57,644 nucleotides of DNA from Verrucomicrobium sp. BvORR106 (GTDB lineage Bacteria; Verrucomicrobiota; Verrucomicrobiia; Verrucomicrobiales; Verrucomicrobiaceae): assembly GCF_000739655.1 (NCBI RefSeq), contig NZ_BATR01000021.1, forward strand, positions 1 to 57,644, read 5' to 3'. Below are positions 26,893 to 36,966 of this stretch, in pieces; the stretch's first letter is position 1, and every line of letters begins with the position of its first letter. Made by a program: the position numbers and the translations under genes. Under the pieces are notes generated by a model. It had not been told where the DNA came from and did no database searches. It was given only the letters and a program-made list of their open reading frames with translations.

Positions 26893-28848
26893 ATGAGCAC
26901 CGACTTCAAATCTGTCCTTGTCGAAAATCGTGTCTTTGAACCTTCGGACGAATTCAAGAGCAAAGCGCGCATCAGCAGCATGGAGGAGTACCAGAAGCTG
27001 TGGAAGGAGTCCGTGGACCAACCCGATGTGTTTTGGGCCCGTGAAGCCTCCGAGCTCCAGTGGCAGCAGCCTTGGGAAAAGGTGCTCGACTGGCAGCCCC
27101 CCTACGCCAAGTGGTTCGTCGGCGCGAAAGTGAACGTCGCCGAGAACTGTGTGGACCGTCACGTGGCCAACGGCCGCAAGGACAAGGTCGCCATCCTCTG
27201 GGAAGGCGAACCCGGCGACTCCCGGAGCATCACCTACGGCGAGCTGCAGGTGGAAGTGAACAAGTTTGCCAACGTGCTGAAAGCTCGTGGCGTGAAGGCT
27301 GGCGACCGCGTGCTCATCTACATGCCCATGGTGCCAGAGGCAGCCATCGCCATGCTGGCCTGCGCCCGCATCGGTGCCGTGCACAACGTAGTCTTCGGCG
27401 GCTTCAGCTCCGAGAGCATCAAGGACCGCCTGCAGGACAGCGGCGCGACCACCATCATCACGGCTGACGGCGGCTATCGTCGTGGCAAAGTGGTGGCATT
27501 GAAGGCCAATGTGGATGTGGCCATCGCAGGAAACACGGCGGTGCAGTCCGTGATCGTCCTTCAGCGGACGAAACACGACATCGCCATGCAGGACGGCCGC
27601 GATGCGTGGTGGCACGATGAAGTTGCCAAGGTGGACGAAAACTGCCCCGCAGAAGGTTTCGACGCTGAGCACCCGCTCTTCATCCTCTACACCAGCGGCT
27701 CCACCGGGAAGCCCAAAGGCATCCTCCACACCAGTGGTGGTTACCTCGTGGGTACGTACCTGACCTGCAAATACATCTTCGACCTCCGCGAGGACGACAT
27801 CTACTGGTGCACCGCCGACGTGGGCTGGATCACCGGCCACAGCTACATCGTGTACGGACCGCTGGCCAATGGAGCCACGGTGCTGATGTACGAAGGCGCT
27901 CCCGACACGCCGCACCAGGGCCGATTCTGGGAAATCATCGAGAAGTACAAGGCCACGATCCTCTACACCGCTCCCACCGCCATCCGCGCCTTCATCAAGT
28001 GGGGCGACGACTGGGTGAAGAAGCACGACCTGAGCAGCCTGCGCCTGCTGGGCAGCGTGGGTGAGCCCATCAACCCCGAGGCTTGGATGTGGTACCACGA
28101 AATGATCGGCGGCGGCCGCTGCCCGATCGTGGACACCTGGTGGCAGACGGAGACGGGCAGCATCCTCATCAGTCCTCTGCCGGGCGTGACGCCCACCAAG
28201 CCAGGCACCGCCACCCTGCCGTTCTTCGGCGTGGACGCCGCGATCCTGGATGAAGAAGGCGTGGAAGTGGGCCCGAACGAGGGCGGCAAGCTGGTCATCC
28301 GCAAGCCCTGGCCGTCCATGCTCCGCACCATCTACGGTGATGCTGAGCGCTACGAGTCCGCCTACTGGGGCACCTATGAAGGCATCTACCTGGCTGGCGA
28401 CGGCGCCCGCCGCGATGAAGACGGCTATTTCTGGATCGTGGGCCGCCTTGATGACGTGCTGAACGTCTCCGGCCACCGTCTCGGCACCGCCGAAGTGGAA
28501 AGCGCCTTGGTCAGCCATGAAGCGGTCGCTGAGAGCGCCGTGGTGGGCCGCCCCGATGAGATCAAGGGCCAGGCCGTGGTGGCTTTCGTCACCGTGAAGA
28601 CCGGCGTGGAACCCACCGACGCCCTCGCGGCCGAGCTCAAGAAGCACGTCAGCAACGTGATCGGCGCCATCGCCCGTCCGGACGACATCCGCTTCGCCGC
28701 CGCGCTGCCGAAAACCCGCTCCGGCAAGATCATGCGCCGCCTCCTCAAGGAAATCTGCTCTGGCGGCCAGGTGAAAGGTGACACCACCACGCTGGAAGAT
28801 CTGAACGTCGTGGCCGCACTGCAAGCCAGCGGCAAAGACGAAGACTGA
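26893..28848 (+). CDS. acs: Acetyl-CoA synthetase
   Basis: The 651-residue protein has the full acyl-adenylate-forming fold of Acs[20 protein letters not shown] near residue 266, the acetyl-pocket region [26 protein letters not shown] near 414, [23 protein letters not shown] near 517, and the C-terminal [12 protein letters not shown] with the lysine that is acetylated for control in studied homologues. It converts acetate, ATP and CoA to acetyl-CoA, AMP and pyrophosphate in the cytosol. Length matches the family. It is a single-gene unit followed by a good terminator. Confidence 0.97.
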   Translation: MSTDFKSVLVENRVFEPSDEFKSKARISSMEEYQKLWKESVDQPDVFWAREASELQWQQPWEKVLDWQPPYAKWFVGAKVNVAENCVDRHVANGRKDKVAILWEGEPGDSRSITYGELQVEVNKFANVLKARGVKAGDRVLIYMPMVPEAAIAMLACARIGAVHNVVFGGFSSESIKDRLQDSGATTIITADGGYRRGKVVALKANVDVAIAGNTAVQSVIVLQRTKHDIAMQDGRDAWWHDEVAKVDENCPAEGFDAEHPLFILYTSGSTGKPKGILHTSGGYLVGTYLTCKYIFDLREDDIYWCTADVGWITGHSYIVYGPLANGATVLMYEGAPDTPHQGRFWEIIEKYKATILYTAPTAIRAFIKWGDDWVKKHDLSSLRLLGSVGEPINPEAWMWYHEMIGGGRCPIVDTWWQTETGSILISPLPGVTPTKPGTATLPFFGVDAAILDEEGVEVGPNEGGKLVIRKPWPSMLRTIYGDAERYESAYWGTYEGIYLAGDGARRDEDGYFWIVGRLDDVLNVSGHRLGTAEVESALVSHEAVAESAVVGRPDEIKGQAVVAFVTVKTGVEPTDALAAELKKHVSNVIGAIARPDDIRFAAALPKTRSGKIMRRLLKEICSGGQVKGDTTTLEDLNVVAALQASGKDED

Positions 28849-28882
28849 TCTAAAGCAGTCGATTGATCGTTGATTGATCCAA

Positions 28883-28916
28883 GCCGTCCGGTGCCCTCGC
28901 GCCGGGCGGCTTTTTT
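28883..28916 (+). terminator. Rho-independent terminator of acs
   Basis: A stem GCCGTCCGG / CCGGGCGGC (one G-U pair) around a ten-base loop is followed by a run of six T, 35 bases after the acs stop. Confidence 0.85.
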
Positions 28917-29185
28917 GTGGGGGTACGGAGCAAAGTAGTGCAGAGGCGTTTGGATGTGATGACCGCCCGTTGTATCAGGGGCAGCGCGTCCGACCGGGAC
29001 AAGAATGTCCCTCCCTCCTTTTACTGACAGCCCTGTTGCAGGTGTTCTCTGAGGCGTAAGCTCAGGTCTTGTGTCTGGAGTCTTCTGGTCTTGTGTCTCC
29101 CGCGAAGCGGGCTCCACCCTGTTCTGGCGAACACATTTGCCGCCCTCCCGACTTGCCCGGACCCGCCAGCGCGCCACATTACCGC
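28917..29185. other. Intergenic region upstream of recQ
   Basis: No gene is evident. It contains a hairpin GGGACA-AGAA-TGTCCC (28996-29011), a 12-base direct repeat GGTCTTGTGTCT at 29065-29076 and 29087-29098 (22-base period) and a small hairpin CCCGC-GAA-GCGGG just after (29099-29111). The repeats may be remnants of a dispersed element or sit in the recQ promoter. Confidence 0.5.
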
Positions 29186-31362
29186 GTGCTTGCTGAGACT
29201 GAAGACACCCCCATCCACGACGCCCGGGAGGCGCTGAAGCGCTACTTTGGCTTCCGTGCGTTCCTGGACGGCCAGGAGCAGGTGGTGGCCTCAGTGCTGG
29301 GGGGCGGGACGTGATGATCATCATGCCCACGGGCGGGGGCAAGTCTCTCTGCTACCAGCTTCCCGCCATGGTCATGGATGGCGTGACGATCGTCGTGAGC
29401 CCGCTCATCGCGCTCATGAAGGACCAGGTGGATGCGCTGATCAATCGCGGCATCCCCGCCACGCTCATCAACAGCACCTTGAGTTTTGAGGAGCAGAAGG
29501 AGCGCATCCGCGGCCTGCGCAACGGCGAGTACAAGCTGGTGTACGTGGCCCCGGAGCGGTTCAGGAGCAACATGTTCATCAACGCCCTTCAGGACGTGAA
29601 CATTGCCCTGTTTGCCGTGGATGAGGCGCACTGCCTCTCCCAGTGGGGGCATGACTTCCGCCCGGACTACATCCGTCTGGGGGAAGCCTTGGAGAAGCTG
29701 GGGCGTCCGCAGGTGCTAGCCCTCACTGCCACCGCCACCGCTGAGGTGCGGACGGACATCCTCAACACGCTCAAGCTGCGCGATCCGTATCTGAGCGTTC
29801 GCGGCTTTTCCCGGCCGAACCTCAGCCTTCACATCACCCCCACGGAGAAGGCCAAGCACAAGTACGACCGCCTCCGGGACATCGTGAGCCACTGGCAGAC
29901 GGGCATCATCTACTGTGCCACGCGGAAGAAGGTCGAGGAAATCGCTTCTCTGCTGGATGAGTGGCGCATCCGCGCCGTCGCGTATCACGGTGGCATGGAC
30001 GACAAGGAACGCGAGCATGCACAGAACCGCTTCCTCCAGCGGGAGGTGAGCGTGGCCGTGGCCACCAACGCCTTTGGCATGGGCATCGACCGCTCGGACG
30101 TGCGGTTCGTGGTGCACTTTGAGGTCCCCGGCAGCGTCGAGGCCTACTATCAGGAAGCCGGTCGTGCGGGTCGTGATGGCGAGCCTTCCCACTGCGAGCT
30201 CTTCTTCAACTACGCGGACACCAAGACCCAGGACTTCTTCATCGATGGGAGCAACCCCACCTTTGAAACCATCCAGGATGTTTATGAGGCTCTTCTGAGC
30301 GGGGCGGACAGCGCCAACGAGGTGATGGCCAGCATCGACGACATCACCGACCGGGCTGGCGCGAAGAACAGCATGGCTGTGGGCAGCGCGCTGAGCCATC
30401 TGGCCCGCCAGGGCTGGATCGAGCGGTTCGATATTCCGGGCAAACGCATCCGCGGCACCCGCATGCTCCGCCCCGAGGTGCGGGCACGGGATCTTACGCT
30501 GGACCGCAAGGCCATCCAGGAAAAGGAACGGCGCGACCGCTCCAAACTCAAGGCGATGGTGGAGATGTGCTACGCGGACAAGTGCCGCCAGCAGATGATC
30601 CTGGAATATTTCGGCGAACCCGATGCCAGCACCTGCGGCAACTGCGATGTGTGCAAGCGCGGCGGGGTGGGAGCCGTGGCCCGCATGGGCAGCAGCGAAG
30701 AGGTGGAAGTGCTGCGCAAGGCCTTGAGTGGCGTGGCCCGCATGAGCCGCAAGGAGGTGGACGGCACCTGGTCGCCCCGCTTTGGCAAAGGGCGCATCAT
30801 CGCCATGCTGCTGGGCAGCAAGTCTCGCGAAGTCGTGGACGCCGGTCTGGATGAACTCACCACGTATGGCATGCTCAAGAACATGGGCAGCGCCGGCGTG
30901 CACCAGCTCTTCAAGGAGATGGAGAAGGCCGGGTTCATTGAAACCACCACAGAGGGCGACTATCCTCTGCTGAAGCTCACGACCAAAGGCAACGAGATCA
31001 TGCGCAAAGGCGGTGCCATCCGCCTCCAGTGGCCGGAGCTGCGCAAGCCGGTGGAGATGCTCAAGCGTGACTCCCGCTCCACTTATCTGCGGGAAGGTGC
31101 GAATGCCGGCGGTGGCGACGAACTTGGCGTGAGCGAGCTGGGCTTTGACGAAAGTCTCTTTGACCGTCTCAAGAAGAAGCGCCAGGAGATCGCCCAGCGC
31201 GAAGGCGTGCCGCCCTTCATGATCTTCCACAACAACACCCTGGAGTTCCTGACGCGGCTCAAGCCACGGAACATGGATGCCGCATTGAAGATTCGCGGCA
31301 TCGGCGAGGCCAAAGCCTCCCGGTGGTTGCCAGAGTTTCTCACGGTGATCAATGGACGGTGA
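29186..31362 (+). CDS. recQ: ATP-dependent DNA helicase RecQ, with a one-base frameshift near the N-terminus
   Basis: From ATG 29311 the frame encodes motif [16 protein letters not shown], motif [22 protein letters not shown], motif III LTATAT, motif [17 protein letters not shown], a zinc-binding RQC cluster ([18 protein letters not shown]) and a C-terminal HRDC domain ([17 protein letters not shown]). Motif 0 ([20 protein letters not shown]) lies just upstream in another frame that stops at 29314. Adding one G to the G6 run at 29299-29304 joins them as [18 protein letters not shown], the usual RecQ sequence. I place the true start at GTG 29186. RecQ unwinds DNA 3' to 5' in recombination and fork repair. 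If the frameshift is real, the remaining protein lacks the adenine-sensing Q motif and is likely impaired. Confidence 0.9.
29299..29304. other. Six-base G run at the recQ frameshift
   Basis: Seven G here would restore one continuous RecQ frame from 29186; six put the Q motif and Walker A in different frames. Confidence 0.75.
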
Positions 31363-31565
31363 GGACACGGCATTCGTGCCACCTTGATCCACCGTCCCAT
31401 CCGCGACGGAATACCCTGTTATTCACATATTCCGGCGTCCCTCCGGGACATGGCGACCGACCTCGGATTCTTCCCCCGTTTGCATCTTCTGGCCCCCCAT
31501 TTCCCGTTCATCACCATCATAAATCTCTTCCTCCTTTCATCATCACGGGCTATGGAACCCACCCC

Positions 31566-34256
31566 ATGGATTTCCCGACCGTCTGGCAGCAGCTCCTTTC
31601 CCGCGAATGGATGTGGACGTTCGGGCGCAATGCCATGGAAGGGGCGCAACTGGCCAAACAGGGCCGGGTGAAGGTCCGCGCTGCGGAACTGCTCGGTGAA
31701 CAGGAGTTGGAGATCACAGCTTTTGTCACGGACAACCGGCTGACGCAGTTCGAAACGACAGTCACGCTTCAATTCAAAGACGCACGACGGCTCAGCATCA
31801 TGAGCCGCTGCTTGTGTCCCGCAGGTGCCTATTGCAAGCATGCAGCGGCACTTCTCGTGCAGGCGACGGATCGCAAACTTCAAGACGAGATCGAAGAGCG
31901 TGTCACCGCTCCGCCTCCCCCGCCACCTGTTGCCAAAGCGTCTGCCATCGCCAAGGCGAAACTGCCGGTGCATTTGCTCGAGGCAGGCAAACCGGAGCCG
32001 GTCTTGGTGTTGCGCCGCATCGACGCCTCCCTACCCAAGGACGCTAAGTCCTCGAAGCTTCTGCGATTGCCGGTGGCCGATCCCATGGTCACCTACCCGG
32101 GCTGCCCTGAGCGACTGCTGCTCACGGTGAGATCCTCCCAACACGAGTGGGAGGCAGATGGCAAGCTCCAGCGCCTGGAGCGCGATCTGGAACTGGAGCG
32201 CTCCTTCCTGCGCGATGTCATGCTGCTGGGCCTCATGCCCTTCATGGAGGCGCATCCTGGCGTCGTCACCAGCGCACCGCTCAATCACCTGGCGGTTTCG
32301 CAAGGCTATGAGCTCGAGTTTTGGAAGGGCTTTCGTCAGGAAGAATCCAAGCGCCTGCAGCAACGGGGCTGGCGCATCGAGTCCTCCAGTGACTTCGGTT
32401 ACGATGTTGTCGAGCTCCATGAGCATCACTGGGTGACTGGACTTCGTCCTGAGCCGGGCAACGGTCTGGTGTACTCGCTGGAGATGGGTGTGGAGATCGA
32501 CGGCAAACGCGTCTCACTTATCCCCATCCTCGCCGAGGCTGTGCAGAAGGGCCTCACTGTGCAAGAGGTGTCCGAGAGTCCAGACACGCCATTTTTATTC
32601 CTCGTACCCGAGCTGGGCGACCGTCTCATTTCCCTGCCGGGGAAACGGTTGCTGCCCATCCTGAGTGTCCTCCACGAACTCTTCACCCCAGGAGCGAAGA
32701 AGAAGGACAAGATCAAGGTGGACCGGCTGCGTGCGGCCCAGCTCGGTCAGGAGCAGGGCATGGCGCTGCAGATGCCCACAGAGATCGCCAAGCTGGGCGA
32801 GAAGCTGGCCAACTTCACCAGTCTGCCCGTCGTCACACCGCCCAGCGGCCTCCAGGCCACCTTGCGCCCCTACCAGCTGGAGGGGCTGGGCTGGCTCCAG
32901 TTCCTGCGCGAATACGGGCTGCATGGTATCCTGGCAGATGACATGGGTTTGGGCAAGACGCTGCAAACCATCGCCCACCTTCTGACCGAGGTGGAGGCTG
33001 GTCGTGCCGACCGGCCCAGCCTGATCCTCGCCCCTACCAGCGTGATCCGGAACTGGGTGGCGGAGGCCAAGAAGTTCGCCCCTGCCATGAAGGTGCTCAT
33101 CCTGCACGGCGAGCACCGGAAGGAACGCTTCCCGTTCATCAAGAACTACCATGTAGTTGTTACCTCATACCCGCTGCTCATCCGCGACATTGAGAAGCTG
33201 CAGAAGTTTGAGTGGCATGTGGTGGTGCTGGACGAAGCCCACGGCATCAAGAATGCCCGGGCCAAGGCCGCGCAAGCCGCCAGGGCGCTCGATGCCCGTC
33301 ATCGCCTCTGCCTGACGGGTACGCCGATGGAGAATCACCTGGGCGAGCTGTGGAGCCTCTTCCATTTCCTCATGCCCGGCTACTTGGGCGAGCAGGATGC
33401 TTTCAAGGCGTTCTTCCGGAACCCCATTGAGAAGAAGCAGGATCCCACCGCCCAGCAACGACTCACGGCCCGCCTTCAGCCGGTGTTGCTTCGCCGCACC
33501 AAGGATGCCGTGGCCAAGGACCTACCGCCCAAGACGGAGCTGATCAATGCCGTGGAGCTCGACAAGGCCCAGGCAGATCTCTACGAAACGATCCGCGCTA
33601 CGGTGGACAAGCGGGTGCGCGAGGCCATCGCGGATCAGGGCATTGAGAAGAGCCAGCTCATCGTGCTGGACGCCCTGCTCAAGCTCCGCCAGGTGTGCTG
33701 CCACCCGGCCCTGCTCAAGACAGAAAGCGCCAAGAAGGTCGAGACGTCTGCGAAGACCGAGTACCTCATGGATGAGATGCTCCCGGAGCTCATCGAGGAA
33801 GGCCGGCGCATTCTCATCTTTTCCCAGTTCACGAGCATGCTGGACATCCTGGAGCGCATGCTCAAGGAGCGCGGCATTCGCTATGTGAAACTCACTGGCT
33901 CCACCGAGGACCGCATGAAGCCGGTGGAACAGTTTCAAAACGGCGACATGCCGGTGTTCCTCATCAGCCTCAAGGCCGGCGGCGTGGGCATCACGCTTAC
34001 CGCTGCGGACACGGTGATCCACTATGACCCCTGGTGGAACCCCGCCATCGAAGCCCAGGCCACGGACCGTGCCTACCGCATCGGGCAGAAGAAGCCCGTG
34101 TTCGTGCACAAGCTCATCTGCCAGGGCACCATTGAGGAGCGCATCGTGGAAATGCAACGCCGCAAATCCGCCCTCATCAACGGCCTGCTCACCGGCAACA
34201 CCGATGCGGCCAAACTCACGCAGGAAGACGTGCGTGAGCTGCTGGCACCGTTGTAG
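31566..34256 (+). CDS. SNF2-family helicase with N-terminal SWIM zinc finger
   Basis: The start at 31566 (MDFPTVWQQLLSREW) fits the domain border; the in-frame region upstream overlaps recQ and is not coding. The 896 residues carry a SWIM finger CLCPAGAYCKH (Cys82, Cys84, Cys90, His92), then the SNF2 ATPase: LADDMGLGKTLQT (Walker A, near residue 459), VVLDEAHGIKN, LTGTPMENHLGELWSLFHFL, and in the C-terminal lobe LKAGGVGITLTAADTVIHYDPWWNPAIEAQATDRAYRIGQ. It is a dsDNA translocase that remodels protein-DNA complexes; the bacterial SWIM-SNF2 class is linked to transcription and repair but poorly defined. It follows recQ by about 200 bases on the same strand. Confidence 0.93.
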   Translation: MDFPTVWQQLLSREWMWTFGRNAMEGAQLAKQGRVKVRAAELLGEQELEITAFVTDNRLTQFETTVTLQFKDARRLSIMSRCLCPAGAYCKHAAALLVQATDRKLQDEIEERVTAPPPPPPVAKASAIAKAKLPVHLLEAGKPEPVLVLRRIDASLPKDAKSSKLLRLPVADPMVTYPGCPERLLLTVRSSQHEWEADGKLQRLERDLELERSFLRDVMLLGLMPFMEAHPGVVTSAPLNHLAVSQGYELEFWKGFRQEESKRLQQRGWRIESSSDFGYDVVELHEHHWVTGLRPEPGNGLVYSLEMGVEIDGKRVSLIPILAEAVQKGLTVQEVSESPDTPFLFLVPELGDRLISLPGKRLLPILSVLHELFTPGAKKKDKIKVDRLRAAQLGQEQGMALQMPTEIAKLGEKLANFTSLPVVTPPSGLQATLRPYQLEGLGWLQFLREYGLHGILADDMGLGKTLQTIAHLLTEVEAGRADRPSLILAPTSVIRNWVAEAKKFAPAMKVLILHGEHRKERFPFIKNYHVVVTSYPLLIRDIEKLQKFEWHVVVLDEAHGIKNARAKAAQAARALDARHRLCLTGTPMENHLGELWSLFHFLMPGYLGEQDAFKAFFRNPIEKKQDPTAQQRLTARLQPVLLRRTKDAVAKDLPPKTELINAVELDKAQADLYETIRATVDKRVREAIADQGIEKSQLIVLDALLKLRQVCCHPALLKTESAKKVETSAKTEYLMDEMLPELIEEGRRILIFSQFTSMLDILERMLKERGIRYVKLTGSTEDRMKPVEQFQNGDMPVFLISLKAGGVGITLTAADTVIHYDPWWNPAIEAQATDRAYRIGQKKPVFVHKLICQGTIEERIVEMQRRKSALINGLLTGNTDAAKLTQEDVRELLAPL

Positions 34257-34695
34257 GACTGTCAGTAAGGATCTGCCAGAAGGGTTCTCCCAGGGCTCGT
34301 TGGCGAGGCATTCTGGCCTGAAAGGCCCGGAGAACCCAGCCCAAAGGCAGAGGCCAGATGCCGGAGGTATCTCAGCCCTTAGCCGGGGGTTGAGCGTAGC
34401 GATACCCCCGGATTGCTCCCTCGTTCACTCACCCCGCGAGGGGTGACAGCAAGGTGCGCCTGCAATGGGACGTCGCTGGCATCCACTCCGGGATGCAATA
34501 ACTAATCTGATCTTCCGGAGATATCAGTCGCCACGCTCCTTCAACCGTCCGGCTAATGGCTTTGATGCCTCCGGCATCGGGAAACCCGGGCTGTGTGTAC
34601 CTTTATCGGCAGCCCGAAGGGTCGCGAGAGACGAGCACCCACCGCTGACGCTCCTCCAGGCTTCATGAAACTACCCCACCCCTTGCCCTCTCCAC
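34257..34695. repeat. Hairpin-rich non-coding element
   Basis: No protein is supported. The first 190 bases are a set of hairpins: GGGTTCTCC (34282-34290) with GGAGAACCC (34329-34337) enclosing GGCC-TGAAA-GGCC (34315-34327); GGGGGT (34385-34390) with ACCCCC (34404-34409); and CACCCC-GCGA-GGGGTG (34430-34445). A related segment (GGGCCTGAAGAGCCC and what follows) occurs near 57538. The rest, to 34695, shows no structure I can name. It resembles the large intergenic palindromic elements seen in many Verrucomicrobia and Planctomycetes. Confidence 0.6.
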
Positions 34696-35421
34696 TCACT
34701 CTCTGTCGAACGTCTCCTTGATCACTCCGGCCAGCCCCGTGAGCAGGCTCGCTCCATCCCCGCGAAACGAAGAACCGTGCATCACCGCCAGGGTGCTTGG
34801 CTGCAAGCTGGCCAGCCCTCTCAATACCCCCTCCGTCTTACGGGTGTAGGGCATGTAGCCGGCCAGCGGTCCCTGTTCCAACCGCTCCATGGCCTCCCGG
34901 CTCGGGCCAATGAGGTCTGATTCGGTGATGGGATCGGTGTTGCCAAAGTGATGGAAGAGATCCGAGCAAAACAAGGTCCGCTGGGTCTCCTCAAACAACA
35001 CACCCGCATCCCACCCATGAGGCAGGTGGGGAGAGGGATGGAAGCGGAAGCGGTATTTGCCCGTCTCCAACACATCCGCCGGCGTCATGCCCCGCGCAGG
35101 GCGCAGGGAGAAATCATCCACCGTGACCAGCTTGCCCACCAAGGTGCAGGCAGGCTGGGCCTCGGGCGCAATTTGCAACCAGTCGTTGAGAGCCCCGCAC
35201 TCGTCCGATTCAAAATGGCTCCACGCAATCCACTTCAACGCCGCAGGATCGATCAACGTGCCCACCGCCTCCTTCAACGCCGGAAACATGCCCCGCAAAC
35301 CGGTATGGAACAGCAGCGGTTCCTCATCACGCACCAGAAAGTGGTTGAACTGCATGTCGTACTCCGGGGCATAGACCGAAAGACGGAACACATCGGGCGC
35401 AATCTCATCTATCGCAGTCAT
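34696..35421 (-). CDS. MBL-fold protein of the oxygen-binding diiron (ODP) type
   Basis: I start at 35421 ([17 protein letters not shown]). The 241-residue protein shows the ODP-type metallo-beta-lactamase ligands: SHFESDECG (His69, Glu71, Asp73), a later histidine in [15 protein letters not shown], the aspartate of [11 protein letters not shown] and a final histidine in VMHGSSFRG. The HxExD pattern replaces the HxHxDH of hydrolases and is the mark of flavodiiron-type domains that reduce oxygen or nitric oxide. There is no flavodoxin domain, so a separate electron donor would be needed. The C-terminal half contains [23 protein letters not shown]. It precedes no obvious partner. Confidence 0.8.
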   Translation of the reverse strand: MTAIDEIAPDVFRLSVYAPEYDMQFNHFLVRDEEPLLFHTGLRGMFPALKEAVGTLIDPAALKWIAWSHFESDECGALNDWLQIAPEAQPACTLVGKLVTVDDFSLRPARGMTPADVLETGKYRFRFHPSPHLPHGWDAGVLFEETQRTLFCSDLFHHFGNTDPITESDLIGPSREAMERLEQGPLAGYMPYTRKTEGVLRGLASLQPSTLAVMHGSSFRGDGASLLTGLAGVIKETFDRE

Positions 35422-35536
35422 AGCAGTGACGGTGTGGGATGACAGGGGGGCTGGCGGACCATACCCCAGCACCCCAATGGCGCAAATGACATCGCTACGC
35501 CGCGTACCACCATTTACCCCACCCACCACTTACCTC

Positions 35537-36754
35537 TTACCGAGCCTGTACCCATTCCAGATTGAACCGCGCCAGGACGATCTGCCCGAAGGCAAACCCG
35601 CCGAACTCCTTCTTCTCACCCTTGCCATAGAGACACAGGATGGTCCCATCCGGCGTGACGGCGACATCACTGTAGCCACTGAAGCTGGGCTCGATGGCGC
35701 GGCTGACCGCCCAGGTCTTGCCTTCGTCTTCGCTGAGCTTCACGGTCACGTTTTTGCGGTCGCGGTTCTTGCCCTCCTGCTCCTTGCCATCTTCGCGGGC
35801 CAGGTTGTCAGGGTTGGTGAACAGGATTCGGTTTTTGTCCGCTCCCTTCACGCCTGCCAGCGAGTAGCGCACAATGCCGCCCATGCAGATGGGCTCCAGC
35901 AGTGCTTCATCGAACCTCGGAGTGCTCCAGCCCGTCGCGCCATCTTTGCTCACCGTCACGAGGCGGCGGTGTTTCTTGGACTCACTGCGCACGTTCAGCA
36001 TCACGCTGCCGTCGGCCAGCTCCACGGCCACCGTTTCATTGGGATTGATCCATTCTTCCGTGCAGGGCACGGCAATCTCCCCCGCCTTCCAAGTCTTGCC
36101 CTGGTCATCGCTGTAGATGGTGGAGGTCACGGAGGGGCGGTGGGCATTCCCGCCCGTGCCGGTGGAGAGCCAGACGGGCACCACCAGACGCCCCGTCTTG
36201 AGCTGGATGCTGTGGTTCGGCCCCGTGGCCAGCACCTTCCAGTCATAGTCCTTTTTGAAAGTCTCAAAGGTGCCGGTGATCTCCGTCGGCGTGCTCCAGG
36301 TGACGCCGTCATCCTTGCTCTGCTGGTAGAAGCAGCGCATGTACTCCAGGCAGAAGACCATGTGCACCGTGCCGTCCTTGTCCGCGATGAGCACCGGGTT
36401 GTTGTAGGTCACGTCGTTGGGGTCCACGCCTTTGACCCGCAGGGCGAACTCGTTCTTGGTCTTGGGGCCCGGCACATTGGCGATGCTTTTGGCCTCGCCG
36501 AATGTCTTGCCTCCATCCGTGGAGCGACGCAGCACGATGTCGATCTGGTCCCAGTCTCCACCCTTCTTGCGCGCCTCACACCAGGCCAGCACCGACCCCT
36601 TGGCGGTGACCAGGATGCCGGGAATGTGCACCAGCTTGTAGGTGGGGTTGAGCTTGGTGCTGAAGATCTCCTCCTTCTCCAGGAAGGGCTCGGCAGCAGG
36701 ACAGGCAGCACTGCAGAGGAAGGCAGCAGTCAGGAGGGTGAAGGCGAAGCGCAT
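35537..36754 (-). CDS. Exported sialidase-like (BNR/Asp-box) protein
   Basis: A signal peptide (MRFAFTLLTAAFLCSAACPA) leads a 405-residue six-bladed propeller with four Asp boxes: STDGGKTF, SKDDGVTW, SDDQGKTW and SEDEGKTW. GH33-like landmarks are present: GPNHSIQLKTGRLVVPVW, NPNETVAVELADGSVMLNVRSE (second triad arginine) and SGYSDVAVTPDGTILCLYG near the nucleophile tyrosine. However, the FRIP-type motif at the start reads VHIPGIL, with His in place of the first triad arginine that binds the sialate carboxylate. It may act on another sugar or be an inactive binder. It is a single gene, divergent from the epimerase. Confidence 0.85.
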   Translation of the reverse strand: MRFAFTLLTAAFLCSAACPAAEPFLEKEEIFSTKLNPTYKLVHIPGILVTAKGSVLAWCEARKKGGDWDQIDIVLRRSTDGGKTFGEAKSIANVPGPKTKNEFALRVKGVDPNDVTYNNPVLIADKDGTVHMVFCLEYMRCFYQQSKDDGVTWSTPTEITGTFETFKKDYDWKVLATGPNHSIQLKTGRLVVPVWLSTGTGGNAHRPSVTSTIYSDDQGKTWKAGEIAVPCTEEWINPNETVAVELADGSVMLNVRSESKKHRRLVTVSKDGATGWSTPRFDEALLEPICMGGIVRYSLAGVKGADKNRILFTNPDNLAREDGKEQEGKNRDRKNVTVKLSEDEGKTWAVSRAIEPSFSGYSDVAVTPDGTILCLYGKGEKKEFGGFAFGQIVLARFNLEWVQAR

Positions 36755-36849
36755 GAGCAGGGAAGGATGAGGTGGGGTTCGATGGAGTCGGGCACGATCT
36801 CGATACCCGGATGAATGAGAGGCAAACGGGCGTGGCTCCCTGCTCCATA

Positions 36850-36870
36850 CTGGTTATATAATCAAACCAG
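36850..36870 (+). promoter_or_regulatory. Possible promoter/operator between sialidase-like gene and epimerase
   Basis: CTGGTT and AACCAG arms (36850-36855, 36865-36870) flank a nine-base spacer that contains a perfect -10 TATAAT at 36857-36862. No good -35 is visible, so this is tentative. Confidence 0.3.
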
Positions 36871-36966
36871 CTGATCCGCTGTGGTGCACTCATGGCCAAA
36901 ATCCTCATGACAGCCCGAGCGGGCCTCGCATAGTGAGTTCCCTCTTCGTCCCTTCCCCCCATTTTC

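Noticed and set aside
26878-28824. Long minus-strand open frame antisense to acs
   Set aside because: It mirrors the acs coding frame, has His/Gly/Ala-heavy composition typical of GC-rich shadow frames, and shows no domain.
29065-29098. Two 12-base direct repeats as a possible CRISPR array
   Set aside because: Only two units with a 10-base spacer; no cas genes in the window.
29716-31392. 558-codon minus-strand open frame over recQ
   Set aside because: Antisense to clear RecQ motifs on the plus strand.
34465-34668. Short plus-strand frame in the hairpin-rich region
   Set aside because: Sits in repeat-like sequence; similar short frames are usual by-products of such elements.
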